A stretch of DNA of 64,000 bases, taken from JAIOQJ01 sp963718635. GTDB lineage: Bacteria; Planctomycetota; Planctomycetia; Gemmatales; Gemmataceae. How positions within the stretch are numbered: position 1 is the stretch's first letter; each line of letters opens with the position of its first letter. The notes beneath the pieces were generated by a model, which worked only from the letters and a program-made list of their open reading frames with translations, did no database searches and was not told where the DNA came from. The stretch covers positions 186,001-250,000 of the forward strand of contig OY970367.1 in NCBI GenBank assembly GCA_963718635.1, in the 5' to 3' direction. Positions 26,135-36,875 of the stretch are shown in pieces. A program made the translations under genes and the position numbers.

Positions 26135-27709
26135 CTAGGGTCCCTTCTTCTGAGAAAGGTCTCGTCGTACCGCCTCGAGGTCGGCTTTTGGGGCGAATAG
26201 TTTCTCGGCCTCGTCTTTGGTGAGAAACCTCTCTGCCTCGTTCCGGTTTAGAAATGCGGCGAGTTCTTGTTGTCGCTGAACGTCGACTAGCTCGGCACTC
26301 CGCTTACGAAGCGCCTCAAGCTGCTCGGTGAGGCGCTCGTGCTCAGTTTTGATCTCCGTGATGGAAGTCGGCGATCCCGAAGTCCAAGAAACCCCGTTCG
26401 GCGGCGACAGGATGGACGCCGCTGAAAGAAGGCCTCCAGCGACGAACAACGTGAGTATAAGCGTGGGACCACCGTTCGCCCGTAGGGACCAGATCTGCGC
26501 AGGCGGCTCACCGTAGAAACTGAGGCGGTACCCCGTGGGCTCCGTGCCCTTCGAGTAGTAGTAGCAGACTGCCCACCAGATATACAAGACTCCGGCGAGC
26601 GCTTGGCAGATGATCCCGACTTGAGTGAGCCATCGAACCGGTCCGTTCGCCCAGCAAATCCCATCGAAAATAATTGTCACGATGATGAGAAGAGCGAGCC
26701 CACGGAACCGCCATCCGACGATTGCCCTCGCCCCTCGTTCGTCCTCGGAGAAGATCGGTGGAGCAGTTCTGGCTAACTCCTGAGCGACTCCCGCCGCCGC
26801 GGATGGAGCGACAGCTCCCGCTACCGCGGCCTGCACCGCGCCAGCGCCAGGCCCTGGGTTTGCGCCCGCAGCCAGGTCCGCGGCTTGTTGAATCGCTGCT
26901 GCTGCGGCCGTTGCAGTTGTCTGGAAAAGGTTGAGTAGATTCTGAGCCTGTGCATCCCGAGCTTGGGTAGCAGCGTTGGCTACCGCGGCATCGATGGCCT
27001 CTGCCACTGAGTTGGCGGTCAGTTGGTCGGCGACCGGCTGACCCGCCGCGGCGGTTCTTGCTTGCCGAAGCACGCCTAGAGCGGCCGCCCTGGCGGCTGC
27101 CTCAAGAGATAACATCGCGGGCGTCTGGGGGTCAGGTGCTGCCGGGGCAGGTTGAGTGTCGAGTGATCGCGCCGTGCTATAATACTCCCGTACCATCTCG
27201 TCGATCCGTTCGACCCACCAAAACACAGCAGCCCCGGAAAGGAAATAGAGCAGGACGAGAGAAACCAACACTTCCCCATTCGTGACCGACCCAGCCCGAA
27301 GAAACGGCCATGTTGTGCGAAGATAAATCACCAGGGCCACGGTCGCCAATACGAATACACTGGCCTTGCTCAGCTTGTCCATTTTCGGCGGGCGAATGGT
27401 GCCGTACGCGCTGGGGATGACACCCGGTTTGGCACCCGGGAACCGGTTCTCGATTCCCTGGATCATCAATCGGTTTCGCAGGCTCCACCACGTCGCGTTC
27501 GCCACGATCGAGAGCGCCCAGAGAGTCAACACGAGGATCACGCAGACCGAATACAACTCGACGTTCGCCAGCTTGCCAACTGTGAATACCAACGCCACGC
27601 CACCTCCGTAGACCGAGAGGAAAGTCCAGAGGCGGCTGTCCTTGTTGTTTATGTTGTCCCAAAGCTTGCTGTATAGAGCGAGTAAGAAATCCTTCGTATC
27701 CTTATCCAT
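26135..27709 (-). CDS. multi-pass membrane protein with Ala-rich middle and coiled-coil tail
   Basis: 524 residues. Four membrane segments lie in the first 190 residues (for example VCVILVLTLWALSIVA and VSLVLLYFLSGAAVFWW). A soluble, alanine- and glutamine-rich stretch spans about 200-310. Three more segments follow (LALLIIVTIIFDGICWA, ICQALAGVLYIWWAVC, TLILTLFVAGGLLSAAS), then a charged C-terminal coiled coil (TEHERLTEQLEALRKRSAEL). No enzyme motif is visible. It sits in the middle of the deazaguanine-type operon behind a GAGGGG ribosome site and could be a membrane effector or anchor. I know of no such subunit in described dpd clusters. Confidence 0.7.
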   Translation of the reverse strand: MDKDTKDFLLALYSKLWDNINNKDSRLWTFLSVYGGGVALVFTVGKLANVELYSVCVILVLTLWALSIVANATWWSLRNRLMIQGIENRFPGAKPGVIPSAYGTIRPPKMDKLSKASVFVLATVALVIYLRTTWPFLRAGSVTNGEVLVSLVLLYFLSGAAVFWWVERIDEMVREYYSTARSLDTQPAPAAPDPQTPAMLSLEAAARAAALGVLRQARTAAAGQPVADQLTANSVAEAIDAAVANAATQARDAQAQNLLNLFQTTATAAAAAIQQAADLAAGANPGPGAGAVQAAVAGAVAPSAAAGVAQELARTAPPIFSEDERGARAIVGWRFRGLALLIIVTIIFDGICWANGPVRWLTQVGIICQALAGVLYIWWAVCYYYSKGTEPTGYRLSFYGEPPAQIWSLRANGGPTLILTLFVAGGLLSAASILSPPNGVSWTSGSPTSITEIKTEHERLTEQLEALRKRSAELVDVQRQQELAAFLNRNEAERFLTKDEAEKLFAPKADLEAVRRDLSQKKGP

Positions 27710-27788
27710 GAGTGCCCCTCTTTTGACACAGTGTTTCCCAATGCTGGGCTTTGGCCGGCGTTGAATTAGCTCTCCACCGGAACGTTAG

Positions 27789-30700
27789 TTAGATGTAATC
27801 CGCAGGCCGACGGAGCAGTCGAAACGGGTTCATCCGTGTAACGACAGCGCCAGGGAAGCCCCGCGCAGCTTCTTGCCGCGCCGCAACGAACTGAGGGTGA
27901 ATGTCGGTCCACAGCGGATGGCAGGCGAGCCGGATTCGACTATTGCTCCGGTGAATGAATCCAGTTATACCTTGGAACGATTGGACCATCGGGTATCCGA
28001 GGCGCTCCATGGTCGCGGGTACGGGCGTGCCAGCCCCTCCGACAAGACTAGCCCAGGGATTCGGTGTCGTCCCCCAAGCAGAAGACAGATCTACGGTCGC
28101 TCCACCTACAGCAATGTGCGCCATGTCCATGGCCAACCTCCAATCGAGCAGTCCATGGTAAGCGAGATTATGGAAGTCCCGTAGGCAGCGATTGCAGGAG
28201 GTGTCGCACTCCAGCCCGTGGGGCATGCTGGCAAGCGGAGCTGCCGGGGGCGTCCGGTCCAACCAACGCTGCGCGATGCTGTTGGCACATCCTGGGTCGG
28301 CTTGCTGCATCAGCTCCGCGAAATGTGTCTGCTGGCCGAACCACCGGCAATAACCAGCCCCGTTCTCCAGCTTGTCGCACAGAAACGCTTGTCCAATGGG
28401 TCGCTGCCCTCGTTCGACGACGCGGAAACTGCCGTCGAGTTCGGTGGGGTCCACGTCCAGCCGGGCGGCAGCCGCCAGTCGCAGGAAGAAGGCGAAGGAA
28501 TACCACGCTGCCCTCCCCTCAGCCTCCTGCGGATCAGCAAATACACCCTCCGGCCAGTCGCGCACGTCGATCAGCAGGACATCGGTACGCCGGCGAGCGA
28601 GAAGCGCGATCCGGTAGCTGGGACCATTCCCTCGAACTTGACTGTCCGGGCGAGGGGAAACCACGTATAGCCCTTCCCGCTGGCCCCCGAAAACACTCCC
28701 CTGCTGGAAATCGAACCCACCTTGTCCGCCGTTCTCATTTATCGAGAGAACCTCATCAGTCGTCGCGGCGATCTCCACATTCCCGACGGGGACCGCTGGG
28801 GCGGTACAACGGACGCTCAAGGTCGGCCGCGTCGCCCGCGCGCTCCACTCGAATGCCCCTTCGAAGTCATCGGGTCGAAAGTCTGTGATGAATCCTTTGG
28901 GCTCGCGTGCATCGATGACTCGCATCTCATTTCGCTGGCACACGGGACACGTAGTGCGCTGCGGTTCCTGTCCGCCCGGCGCTGGGTTGTCGCGCAGGGG
29001 CAGATAATCGACAGCCTGGCACCGGGCGCAGACACCCACCGGGGCTGACGGCCGCGTCAGGTCAGGTGCGAAGCCGGCCCGCGAGCGGAGCTGCCTTCCG
29101 TACGGGAAGAGTTCTACAACACCGCAAGCGCGGTGGACCTGCTTGTCCTTGACGGTCTGCGAACCCGGGGCGAATTGACTGATCGCGATGTCGAGGTCGC
29201 GATCGACTAGGTTATCTTCTGGCGGCCACGGCCGGGCCCTCGGCCAGCGCGTGTAGAGCAGCCGGACCCGGGTGGGAAACCCGAACATCGGCAGCAGCCC
29301 TGCGTTGGCCAGTCGCTCGCTGAGCGCCTCCTGGGTGAAGTGCGCGTTGTCCACGATCTCCTGGATGTTATCCAGCAGATTATTTCGCAGGTAGGCGACC
29401 ATGCGGTCCGCGAAGGCCGCATCGCCCTCCCACGGGGTCGCCTGGACCAGGGATGTGATCGCACGGCGCAGCTCCCCCTCGCAACCGGGGAGTGCGAGCC
29501 ACTCCGCCACGAGCAGGCGGAAGATCGCGCTCCAGCCGACGGCAGGGCCGAACTCGCCGTGAACGCTCTCGATCCCTTCTTGCCCGGCCCATGCCTCATC
29601 GAGCGTCTGCTGCGGAATGGTCTCGTAGGCGCGGCGTAGAGTTTCCTTGATAAGAACGCGCAGGAAGATTGGCTCGCTGCGCAAGTCAACGTACGGCAGG
29701 GGCGGCGGATCGCCCGTCATCTGTTCGGTGCGCCAAAAGTAGAAGTCGTCGTGGCTACGTCCCCGGCAGAAGGTGACGGCCATTGACACACCGGCACCTC
29801 GGCGGCCCGCCCGTCCGACCCGCTGTTGGTAGTTGAACCGGCGCGGCGGCATGTTCGCCATCATCACCGCCAGAAGCGAGCCGATGTCAACGCCAGCCTC
29901 CATCGTCGTCGTGACGCTCAGCAGATCGATGCCGGTCACCTGGCGCAGTGGCCGCTCGTTCTGGAGGAAGACTTCCTGAAACCAACGCTGCCGCCTCGGC
30001 CGTTCCACGCGGTCAGTCTGGCCGGTGAGCTCCTCACAGTGGAATCGAAACGCCTCCCCGGAGTCCTCGGAGAGGTACGTGTAGTAATCGAAGATGTCTT
30101 GCGCAGGGCTGGGGACGAGCGGGACGTTGCCGCACTCGATGCAGTAGCCCGCCGCGGGATGGAGGAAGAAGCTGTTACAGCGCCGGCAACGGAACCCCTG
30201 CTGGGGACCGTCGACGGCCTGCAACGGCCGTGACAGGTAGAGTCGGTCGGGTTCGAGGCCGCCGCTGTCCTGGCCCCCGATGAGGGCCTGTGAGGCGCGC
30301 ATCTGCTGGACGACCTGTGTCGAGGGGACGTTGGCGTGCTGGTTGAGATACCCCTCGACGTGAGCGGGGAGCCTGACGTCATCGCCACGATCGAAGTAGT
30401 CAGCATAGGGATGCTTCCGTCGCAAGCCCAAAAACCGGATCACGGCGTTGATCGCCTGGACCAGGCGGTCTGCGGGGTTGTCGGTCGGCCGGAAGGTGAC
30501 AATCCCCTGGCCAAGGCTCTCGAAGCTCCGTGCACGGTGCGGGAAGAGGGCGTACATAAGCTCGCCCATGAGGAGGCTGCGCATCCGATTCACGTGTTGG
30601 CCGACGTGGGCGGGTGCGGGCTCGGGCGGCACGGGCCCGTCGGGCGTCCAATTGTAGCATGTCCACCAGTCGTACCGCTGCCACTCCTGCCCTTCCTGGA

Positions 30701-33574
30701 CCCAGAAAGCCAAAGCGTCCCGCTGCACCCCGCCCGGGCACATGCCGAGGAAAAGCAGAGTCTGGAAAACCATGTTACGCAGGCCTTCGAGCGGTACCCG
30801 GTCGGGATAGTCGTTGACGATCTGGAGAAAGTGGTCGAAGGCGCTCTGGTTAGCTACCGGACCGTTCATGAACCAGACCATCACCTCGGCGGCGAGCGCG
30901 GCGTTGAAATGGATGAAGCGGTTGCGCAGCTGCATGTCTCCGCCCGGCATCGCCTGTAGGTCGCTCGCTAATCGCTGATTCATCGCCGCGAGGCGGCCCA
31001 GCGTCCCAGGGAGTAGCGCTGAGAGTGTGTCCACGTTCACCCTGAGGAAGGCCAGGAAGCTGTTGAGGTACTGGCTGTGCGCGCTCACCAGGGCCACCCG
31101 CACCATGTCGCGGAAGTGGTCACGCTCCATGCCGGCGGCGAGCTTTGCGGCATCTTGCCGGCTATCGGAGAAGATTACGAGCTTCCGTGTCATCTTGCCG
31201 GAACGTGGCCGAGGCATCTCCCGGACCTGCCCGCCGGCCAGGACCTGGCAGGATTTCTGGAAGCCGGTCATGTGGTTCCGGAGCGGGGTAGGGAAGTTCG
31301 ACCGTCGGCGGTAGTCCGTGCCGCACTGCGGGCAGCGGACGGGGAGCGCCGGGGACTCTGCCTCACGGGCGGGATCGACCCCATATACCCATCCCGCGAT
31401 CTCCCCCGGCTGCGGCGGGGCGGCCGTTCGGCGCAAGACGCCCGTGGCAGTGCTGAGACGGGCCCGCTGCCAGAAGCGATTGATCCCCCCGGCGGTGTAC
31501 TCCTGCTCGCGCTCGGGCAGGTCGTCGGCGACGGGCCAGAAGATCGCGTATGTGGATGCCCGTTTCTGCAGGTCCACGCGGTCAGGCATGTTGTCGAGGT
31601 CGGGTTGGTCGGTGGTGAGGATCTCCACGACTTGCTGGCCAAGAGGTGTGCGCCCGGTAGCCACCCAGAAACACATCGCCGCACACCTCGCACACGATCA
31701 GGTCGAGCACCCGACTGCCACAGTCGCAGGTGATGCGATGCCGAGGGTGCAATGCACCGACAGGCAGCGGTGGCTCGCCCTCGCTCGTCGCGGGGCGCTG
31801 CACAGCGTTACAGGAGGGATTGACGCAGGCCCAGAGGTTCTGGAGGTTGTGGAAGAAGACGTGCCCGCGCACCGGCTGCGGTGGGCCCTTGGGCTGACGC
31901 CGAGGGTCGCGGGCGACGGCGAGGGCAAGGAGTAGTCCGCGGAAGGCGTCAGAGACGCAGCCGTTACGCGGTGCCTGGGCGAACAGTTCAGCGTCCAGCC
32001 GAGGGGCCTGGGTAGCGCGGATCTCCTGGCCGTTCACCGCGGCGATCGCATCGCGCAGGGCGTCCGGGGCGCCGCCGGACGCGTAGGGCTTCTGATAGTG
32101 CCTCCTCAACGGGCTCGCTCCCCTGCTGGGGCCGCCCCAACGCTGCGGCGAGGGTGCGGATGGCGTCCAATGTCTCGGTCGCCTCCGCATCGGGCGGTTC
32201 CATCGGGTTGAACAGGTCTTGCTGTAGCCGCCGTGCGAACTGCTCAAAGGCCGGGCGGTAGCCGGAGAGCTGGAATCGCGAACCAGTCGGGGGCAAGGAC
32301 TGGGGCTCCGCAACGATGTTCTCGACGCCGAACCGGCGCCCGAAGAAGTCGTGGAGGAAGGCCAGCGACTGCTCGTTACCGGTCACGCTGGCCGAGGTGG
32401 TAAGGATCTGAAGCTGCGGGGAGTCGGCGCCAAGCCCGATGCGTTGCAGGAGGAGGCGGAGAATGTAGGCCACTTCGGTCCCGGGCGTACCGCGGTAGGC
32501 GTGAAGTTCGTCGATGATGAGGAAAAACTTGCGCGTGGGCTTCTTCGCCTGTCCTTTGCAAAACGGGTCGCCGGCCAGCCAGTCGCGCGTCTGCGTGAAT
32601 ATGCCTGCCTCGATCGCCCGCATGAGCATGATGTTGAGCATGCTGTAGTTGGTGATAAGAACGTCCGGCGGGGTCTCCTGCATGTCCCAACGCGACCACA
32701 TCTCGCCGCCGTCGATGTTCTGGAAGTAGTAACGAACCTCCTCCTCCAGCCTGCCCTGACGCACCTCTTCGATGATGTCGGTGCTCTCCCCTTCGATTTC
32801 CGAGAGCCGCTCGCGGAGCCGTTCGATCGCGTGCTCGTTGCGCTCGTACCCCCCCTCTTCACTGTTCCACCGCATCAGCCGCCCGGAGACCGGCGTGAGG
32901 CCCGTGTAGCGGCCAAACAAGATCCGATTACCCCCACGACGCTTATCGAGGAAATCCGCGTGAAATTTATCGGAGTCTAGCGTGCTTCGCAGCCGTCGTA
33001 GTTGATCTTCGACGAGGGCGTTCAGCGGGTAGAGAATTCGCGCTCGCACCGCGTGCAATCCTTCCTTAGCCCGCCCAGTATGGGCCCACTGGCCGTTGCC
33101 ATCCTCGCGCGTCCCTCCACGCCACCATTTCCGCTCCGGAGGTGCCTCCGGACTGTTTGGCCACGTCCGCGACTCAGCGGCGAGTTGGGCGAGCAGCGGG
33201 AGCAGGAAACACTCGGTCTTGCCCGAGCCCGTCCCCGTGGTAACGACGATATCCTTTCCTTCAAGGAGGACAGCGTCGAGGCACCGGCGCTGGTGTCGGT
33301 ACAGTTCATCCGTTGGGCGCATGAGGCCCGCTGCGAAGTGCTGCAGGTCGCGATATTCCTCGGGCAATTCGGCACTAGTCCTCTCCAGAGTAAGCCCGGA
33401 GGACGGGTAGACCGGGACCGTTTCCACCAGCGGCGGCTGCGAAAGCATGCCGGCAGCGGAAAGGAGGTCACGCCGATCCCTGACCAGTTGCGGGTAGCGC
33501 AACGGGAAGGCGCTCTCGATGTACATCCGGTAGATGCTGTTCATCCGCTCATACCCACCGATCAAATCCCACAT
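27789..33574 (-). CDS. giant DEAD/DEAH helicase with DUF1998-like C-terminus (DpdJ/DrmAB-like), two frameshifts
   Basis: Three consecutive frames read as one protein of about 1920 residues. The first (33574 to about 32100) has VTTGTGSGKTECFLLPL (Walker A), FFLIIDELHAYRG (DEAH-type box) and LTTSASVTGNE. The second (about 32100-31660) has LWACVNPSC, CDCGSRVLDL and CEVCGDVFLGGYR, a zinc ribbon. The third (about 31660-27789) has TMEAGVDIGSLLAVMM and FNYQQRVGRAGRRGAG (motifs V and VI), more Cys pairs (CARCQAVD, CPVCQRNEM), and the DUF1998-type end CDTSCNRCLRDFHNLAYHG. Frameshifts lie near 32100 and near 31660. It has an excellent ribosome site, GAGGAGG, before the ATG. Families that resemble it are DpdJ, DrmA/DrmB and MrfA, all helicases of defence or repair. 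If the frameshifts are real the gene is dead. Confidence 0.7.
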
Positions 33575-33622
33575 CAGATGTCCTCCTCAGTTGCACCGCG
33601 GCACACTGGTGCGCCACACACT

Positions 33623-35056
33623 CTAACGTGCCGCTGAACATGTTGGAATACTGCGTCTTGTTTCCAGCGATTCGGGAAAACGTGACAGCTGCCGGTTTGG
33701 CCGCGGTCCGATTAGTCGGAGCAAAATGTCGAGTTTCGCGCAGAGCCCCGCCGCCAATTCCTGTGGGATGCTTGAGTAGCAGAGCCACCCGGCGCGACGG
33801 GAAAGGCTCGGCAAGAACCCGGAAGCCTGCACGAGAATCTGTTCGTAATCGAAAGGCCAATGTTCCTCAGATGGCACGAAGAATTCCTGCCCTGACTGGT
33901 CCCACTCCGCGTGAAGAGCGTTGTTTCCCAACTTGCCGGCCAGGAAACGCAGGCCGTACCAGTCGCCGCGCAAGATCCGTCGTCCCTCCGCGTCGAAGCA
34001 CACTGTCAACGGTGATCGAACAGACAACTCTTGCGTCAGCCGGTACATCCCCCCCGGGCCAACGACGCGGTGGGTAGGCTGATCATAATGCAGAGAGGTG
34101 CCGACCCAATTCACGCCGTCCCATCGCTCGGTCCGCACGAACTTCCACAGATCGCGAATGTCGAACGACTTGAGCGATGCGGTCCATTCTCGCCAGCCAA
34201 GCAGTTTCTGGGCGCGGCTGAGGATATCCTGTTCGAGCCGGAAGCAAGCGCCACCGACTGAAACCGTCGGTACCCCAGCTTCGACGGGAAGACAGGAGCA
34301 AACCCGGTCAGGCCCGCTCGGTTGCGCGATCTCCTCTCGATTATCCGGCAGGCAAGCCAACAGCGCGGGCGTTCGCTGGCCCCGAAGCACGACCAGTTCC
34401 GGTTCAAGTGCGAGCGGGGCCAAGGTTGGGGGTTGCATGGTCCATCGCACGCCGTCGTCGGAGAGGTGGCCAAGCAGTATGAGACGACGAAGGATGCGAC
34501 GGGCTTGACGACCATCCTGGGCAAGCCCGAGGATCTGGCATGTGCGTAGGAACTCGTCCCGCCGCCCGGATCCCGCTGCGGACAGCCAGAAGAGCAGCTT
34601 GTTCTGCGCCGCGCTAGCAAGCTCGACGGTGTCGACGGTTGACGCGGACTCATCGAATGCCCCCGCAACGCCGGTGACCTGGGAACGTGTGACCCTGCGG
34701 CCGTCAGGCCGCTGACGACCAGCCCCTTTCCGTGTTGCGTCGGAGGGAAATCGCTCGCGCTCGCCGAGAAGCTCCTTAAACGGGTGCTTGAAAACCTGTA
34801 CGCGCTGCCATCCGTCCTGTGGCGCGGCATCCCAATTAAATGGGTGCAAGCGCGGTTTGCGATTCCTACAGCTAGGACGGTCATCGTAGCGGAACAAGAC
34901 GACCTCAGCTCGCCCGACATCGCCGCGACCAGTGATTGTTCGCACGGACTGGCGACACCAACGAAGGAGCTGATCCAAACAGGGTGACATCCCCAGGAAC
35001 TGCCAGCGCCCGTCGCTAATTGCAAGGAAGGCTTGCCAGGTTTGCGTGGTCCCCAC
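33623..35056 (-). CDS. large unknown protein of the deazaguanine operon (477 aa)
   Basis: 477 residues from GTG 35056 with GGGGGA upstream. A central segment (FLRTCQILGLAQDGRQARRI followed by ILLGHLSDDGVRW) looks like a winged helix. No Walker, nuclease or metal motif is evident. It lies 48 bases before the giant helicase and 21 bases after the 591-residue unknown gene, so the group is co-transcribed. By position it could correspond to DpdI, but I cannot support that by sequence. Confidence 0.6.
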   Translation of the reverse strand: MGTTQTWQAFLAISDGRWQFLGMSPCLDQLLRWCRQSVRTITGRGDVGRAEVVLFRYDDRPSCRNRKPRLHPFNWDAAPQDGWQRVQVFKHPFKELLGERERFPSDATRKGAGRQRPDGRRVTRSQVTGVAGAFDESASTVDTVELASAAQNKLLFWLSAAGSGRRDEFLRTCQILGLAQDGRQARRILRRLILLGHLSDDGVRWTMQPPTLAPLALEPELVVLRGQRTPALLACLPDNREEIAQPSGPDRVCSCLPVEAGVPTVSVGGACFRLEQDILSRAQKLLGWREWTASLKSFDIRDLWKFVRTERWDGVNWVGTSLHYDQPTHRVVGPGGMYRLTQELSVRSPLTVCFDAEGRRILRGDWYGLRFLAGKLGNNALHAEWDQSGQEFFVPSEEHWPFDYEQILVQASGFLPSLSRRAGWLCYSSIPQELAAGLCAKLDILLRLIGPRPNRQLSRFPESLETRRSIPTCSAAR

Positions 35057-35077
35057 GAGCGAATCCCCCAGTGAGTA

Positions 35078-36853
35078 TCAATTGGGCTCGGTTGCTACCA
35101 ATGCGCATTCGAGTGAGCCCCACGATCTGATGGACAATACCAATCCCGGCAGCGCCTGCCGGCGCTCCTCGGTGCTTGTCCCGCCCACGAGGGCCGCCTC
35201 GATACGGTAGAATCCCGGCGCCAGGGCGGGCAGATCGAACGGCTCATTCGCGTGGACGCGAGTTTCAGACTGACGCTCGTGAGTTTGGAGATTGACGATG
35301 GATGCCGCTGCAAATCCTGCCGGCGCATCCACGACTACTTGCGGAAGATAATCTTGCATCCATCCTGCCTGCCGATCAGGTGCGGGGAGCCCTCCTTCCA
35401 AACGGATGGTCCCACCTGGCGCTGGGCGGATTTTCTTAATGAGGGTCTGTGAAATCTCGTCCAGCTCGCTAAGCCGAATGCGCCACTGCGCCCCGTGGAC
35501 CTTACATCCCCGGTACTCTAGCCATGTGCCGTTGGATAGGTTCGCCGGGGCACCTTCCCAATCGACGAGATCCTGCGCGCGCAGATACTCAAGCAGATCA
35601 CGCAAATACGGGCGGCACAGCAGGACGAAGGGTTGTTCCGGCACTGGCCGGAGGTCCCAGCTTGCAAATGCTCCCGTCCCGGCGGCGCGAGGGTCACCGT
35701 TCAAGACCCAGAATTCCTTGTCAGGGTAGACGATCTCCTGAATCACCGTGCCCGGCGTGACGACCTTGAGCGCCAGCGAATTCGGTGGCAAATGCCCGGA
35801 AGGAAACGGCAGCGTAAACCATCCAGGACGCTCCGGCCGCAGCGATGCCTCAACCCCCGCCCAGGAAATTCTCAGCCCCACGCTGTCCTGTCCCTTGGGC
35901 TGGCGGAGGTAGATGCTATAGGCTACATCCCCCATGAAAGGGTCTTCTTCACGGTAGAGACCTGCCGTCAATCGCCGAATCGGACGAGCCGCATGTTCGA
36001 CCTCCTCGTCCACGAGATCCGCGTCCCAATCAACACTCGAATACACGTCAAAAATGGCTGCAACGGTGGCCTCGTACCGCAGCTCCTGTTCGGGATGATC
36101 GAGCAGCTGCCACAGTCGCGGGCGGTTGAATTTTCCCCGGTGCGCTTGCATCCAGCCGATCAGCATTTCAGCGTCATACACGCGCGAGAGGAAGCGACCG
36201 CGCACCTCTTCCCAAAACCGCCTCGCAATCCAGCTGCGGTCCCCGTCCCGCAGCAGTGTTTGCGACAGCGGGTAATTGATATAACGGCGCCCACCGCGAC
36301 CCGGTCGAGCACTCGATCTCCGGCCATTAGCCTCTAGCCAGTCTGTCCACTGCGGCCAAACCTTTGCATCCTCGTAATCCCGCAGTCCTCGAGGGCGCAC
36401 TTGCTCGTCCTCAAGCTGCAGGCCCAGGACTTGGCGGAGTCGCTTAAAGTAATTTGTCTCGTCAATGTGTAAGGAGGACCGACTCAGCTCAGGTGATTCT
36501 TGAATTTCCGTTTGCATCCAGTGGGCTGCCAACACCATTGAGGCCAGGAACGTTACATACTCTTGAGACGCAAGGCGCGGCACTTGATAGAGCCGCAAGT
36601 CGATTTCTTGGCGAGGTTTCCTACCCTGGCGTGCGATGTGGCGCACCCAGCGACGTCGTACCAACGCTAGGAAATCGTCACTATTTCTTCCCCATCCGCG
36701 ACCAATCCTATTTAATACTTCTTCTTGAACGCTCAGAAATACGTACTCCCCTGCCGGCACGTCGAAAACGACGTGCTGCAAGAGTGCCTCGTCCCAGCGC
36801 TTGCATTCTTCGGCGAATGCAAGCTCGGGCATATCCGCAATTACGCTGCCCAC
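35078..36853 (-). CDS. large unknown protein of the deazaguanine operon (591 aa)
   Basis: 591 residues from GTG 36853 with GGGGAGAG seven bases upstream. The first half is helical and charged. The C-terminal 150 residues are beta-rich (VDAPAGFAAASIVNLQTHE, LAPGFYRIEAALVGG), like an immunoglobulin-type sandwich. No ATPase, helicase or nuclease motif is seen. It lies between the UvrD-like helicase and the 477-residue protein, with short gaps on both sides. Family not recognised. A structural or DNA-binding role in a large restriction complex is only a guess. Confidence 0.6.
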   Translation of the reverse strand: MGSVIADMPELAFAEECKRWDEALLQHVVFDVPAGEYVFLSVQEEVLNRIGRGWGRNSDDFLALVRRRWVRHIARQGRKPRQEIDLRLYQVPRLASQEYVTFLASMVLAAHWMQTEIQESPELSRSSLHIDETNYFKRLRQVLGLQLEDEQVRPRGLRDYEDAKVWPQWTDWLEANGRRSSARPGRGGRRYINYPLSQTLLRDGDRSWIARRFWEEVRGRFLSRVYDAEMLIGWMQAHRGKFNRPRLWQLLDHPEQELRYEATVAAIFDVYSSVDWDADLVDEEVEHAARPIRRLTAGLYREEDPFMGDVAYSIYLRQPKGQDSVGLRISWAGVEASLRPERPGWFTLPFPSGHLPPNSLALKVVTPGTVIQEIVYPDKEFWVLNGDPRAAGTGAFASWDLRPVPEQPFVLLCRPYLRDLLEYLRAQDLVDWEGAPANLSNGTWLEYRGCKVHGAQWRIRLSELDEISQTLIKKIRPAPGGTIRLEGGLPAPDRQAGWMQDYLPQVVVDAPAGFAAASIVNLQTHERQSETRVHANEPFDLPALAPGFYRIEAALVGGTSTEERRQALPGLVLSIRSWGSLECALVATEPN

Positions 36854-36875
36854 CGGCTTCTCTCCCCTTTACAAG

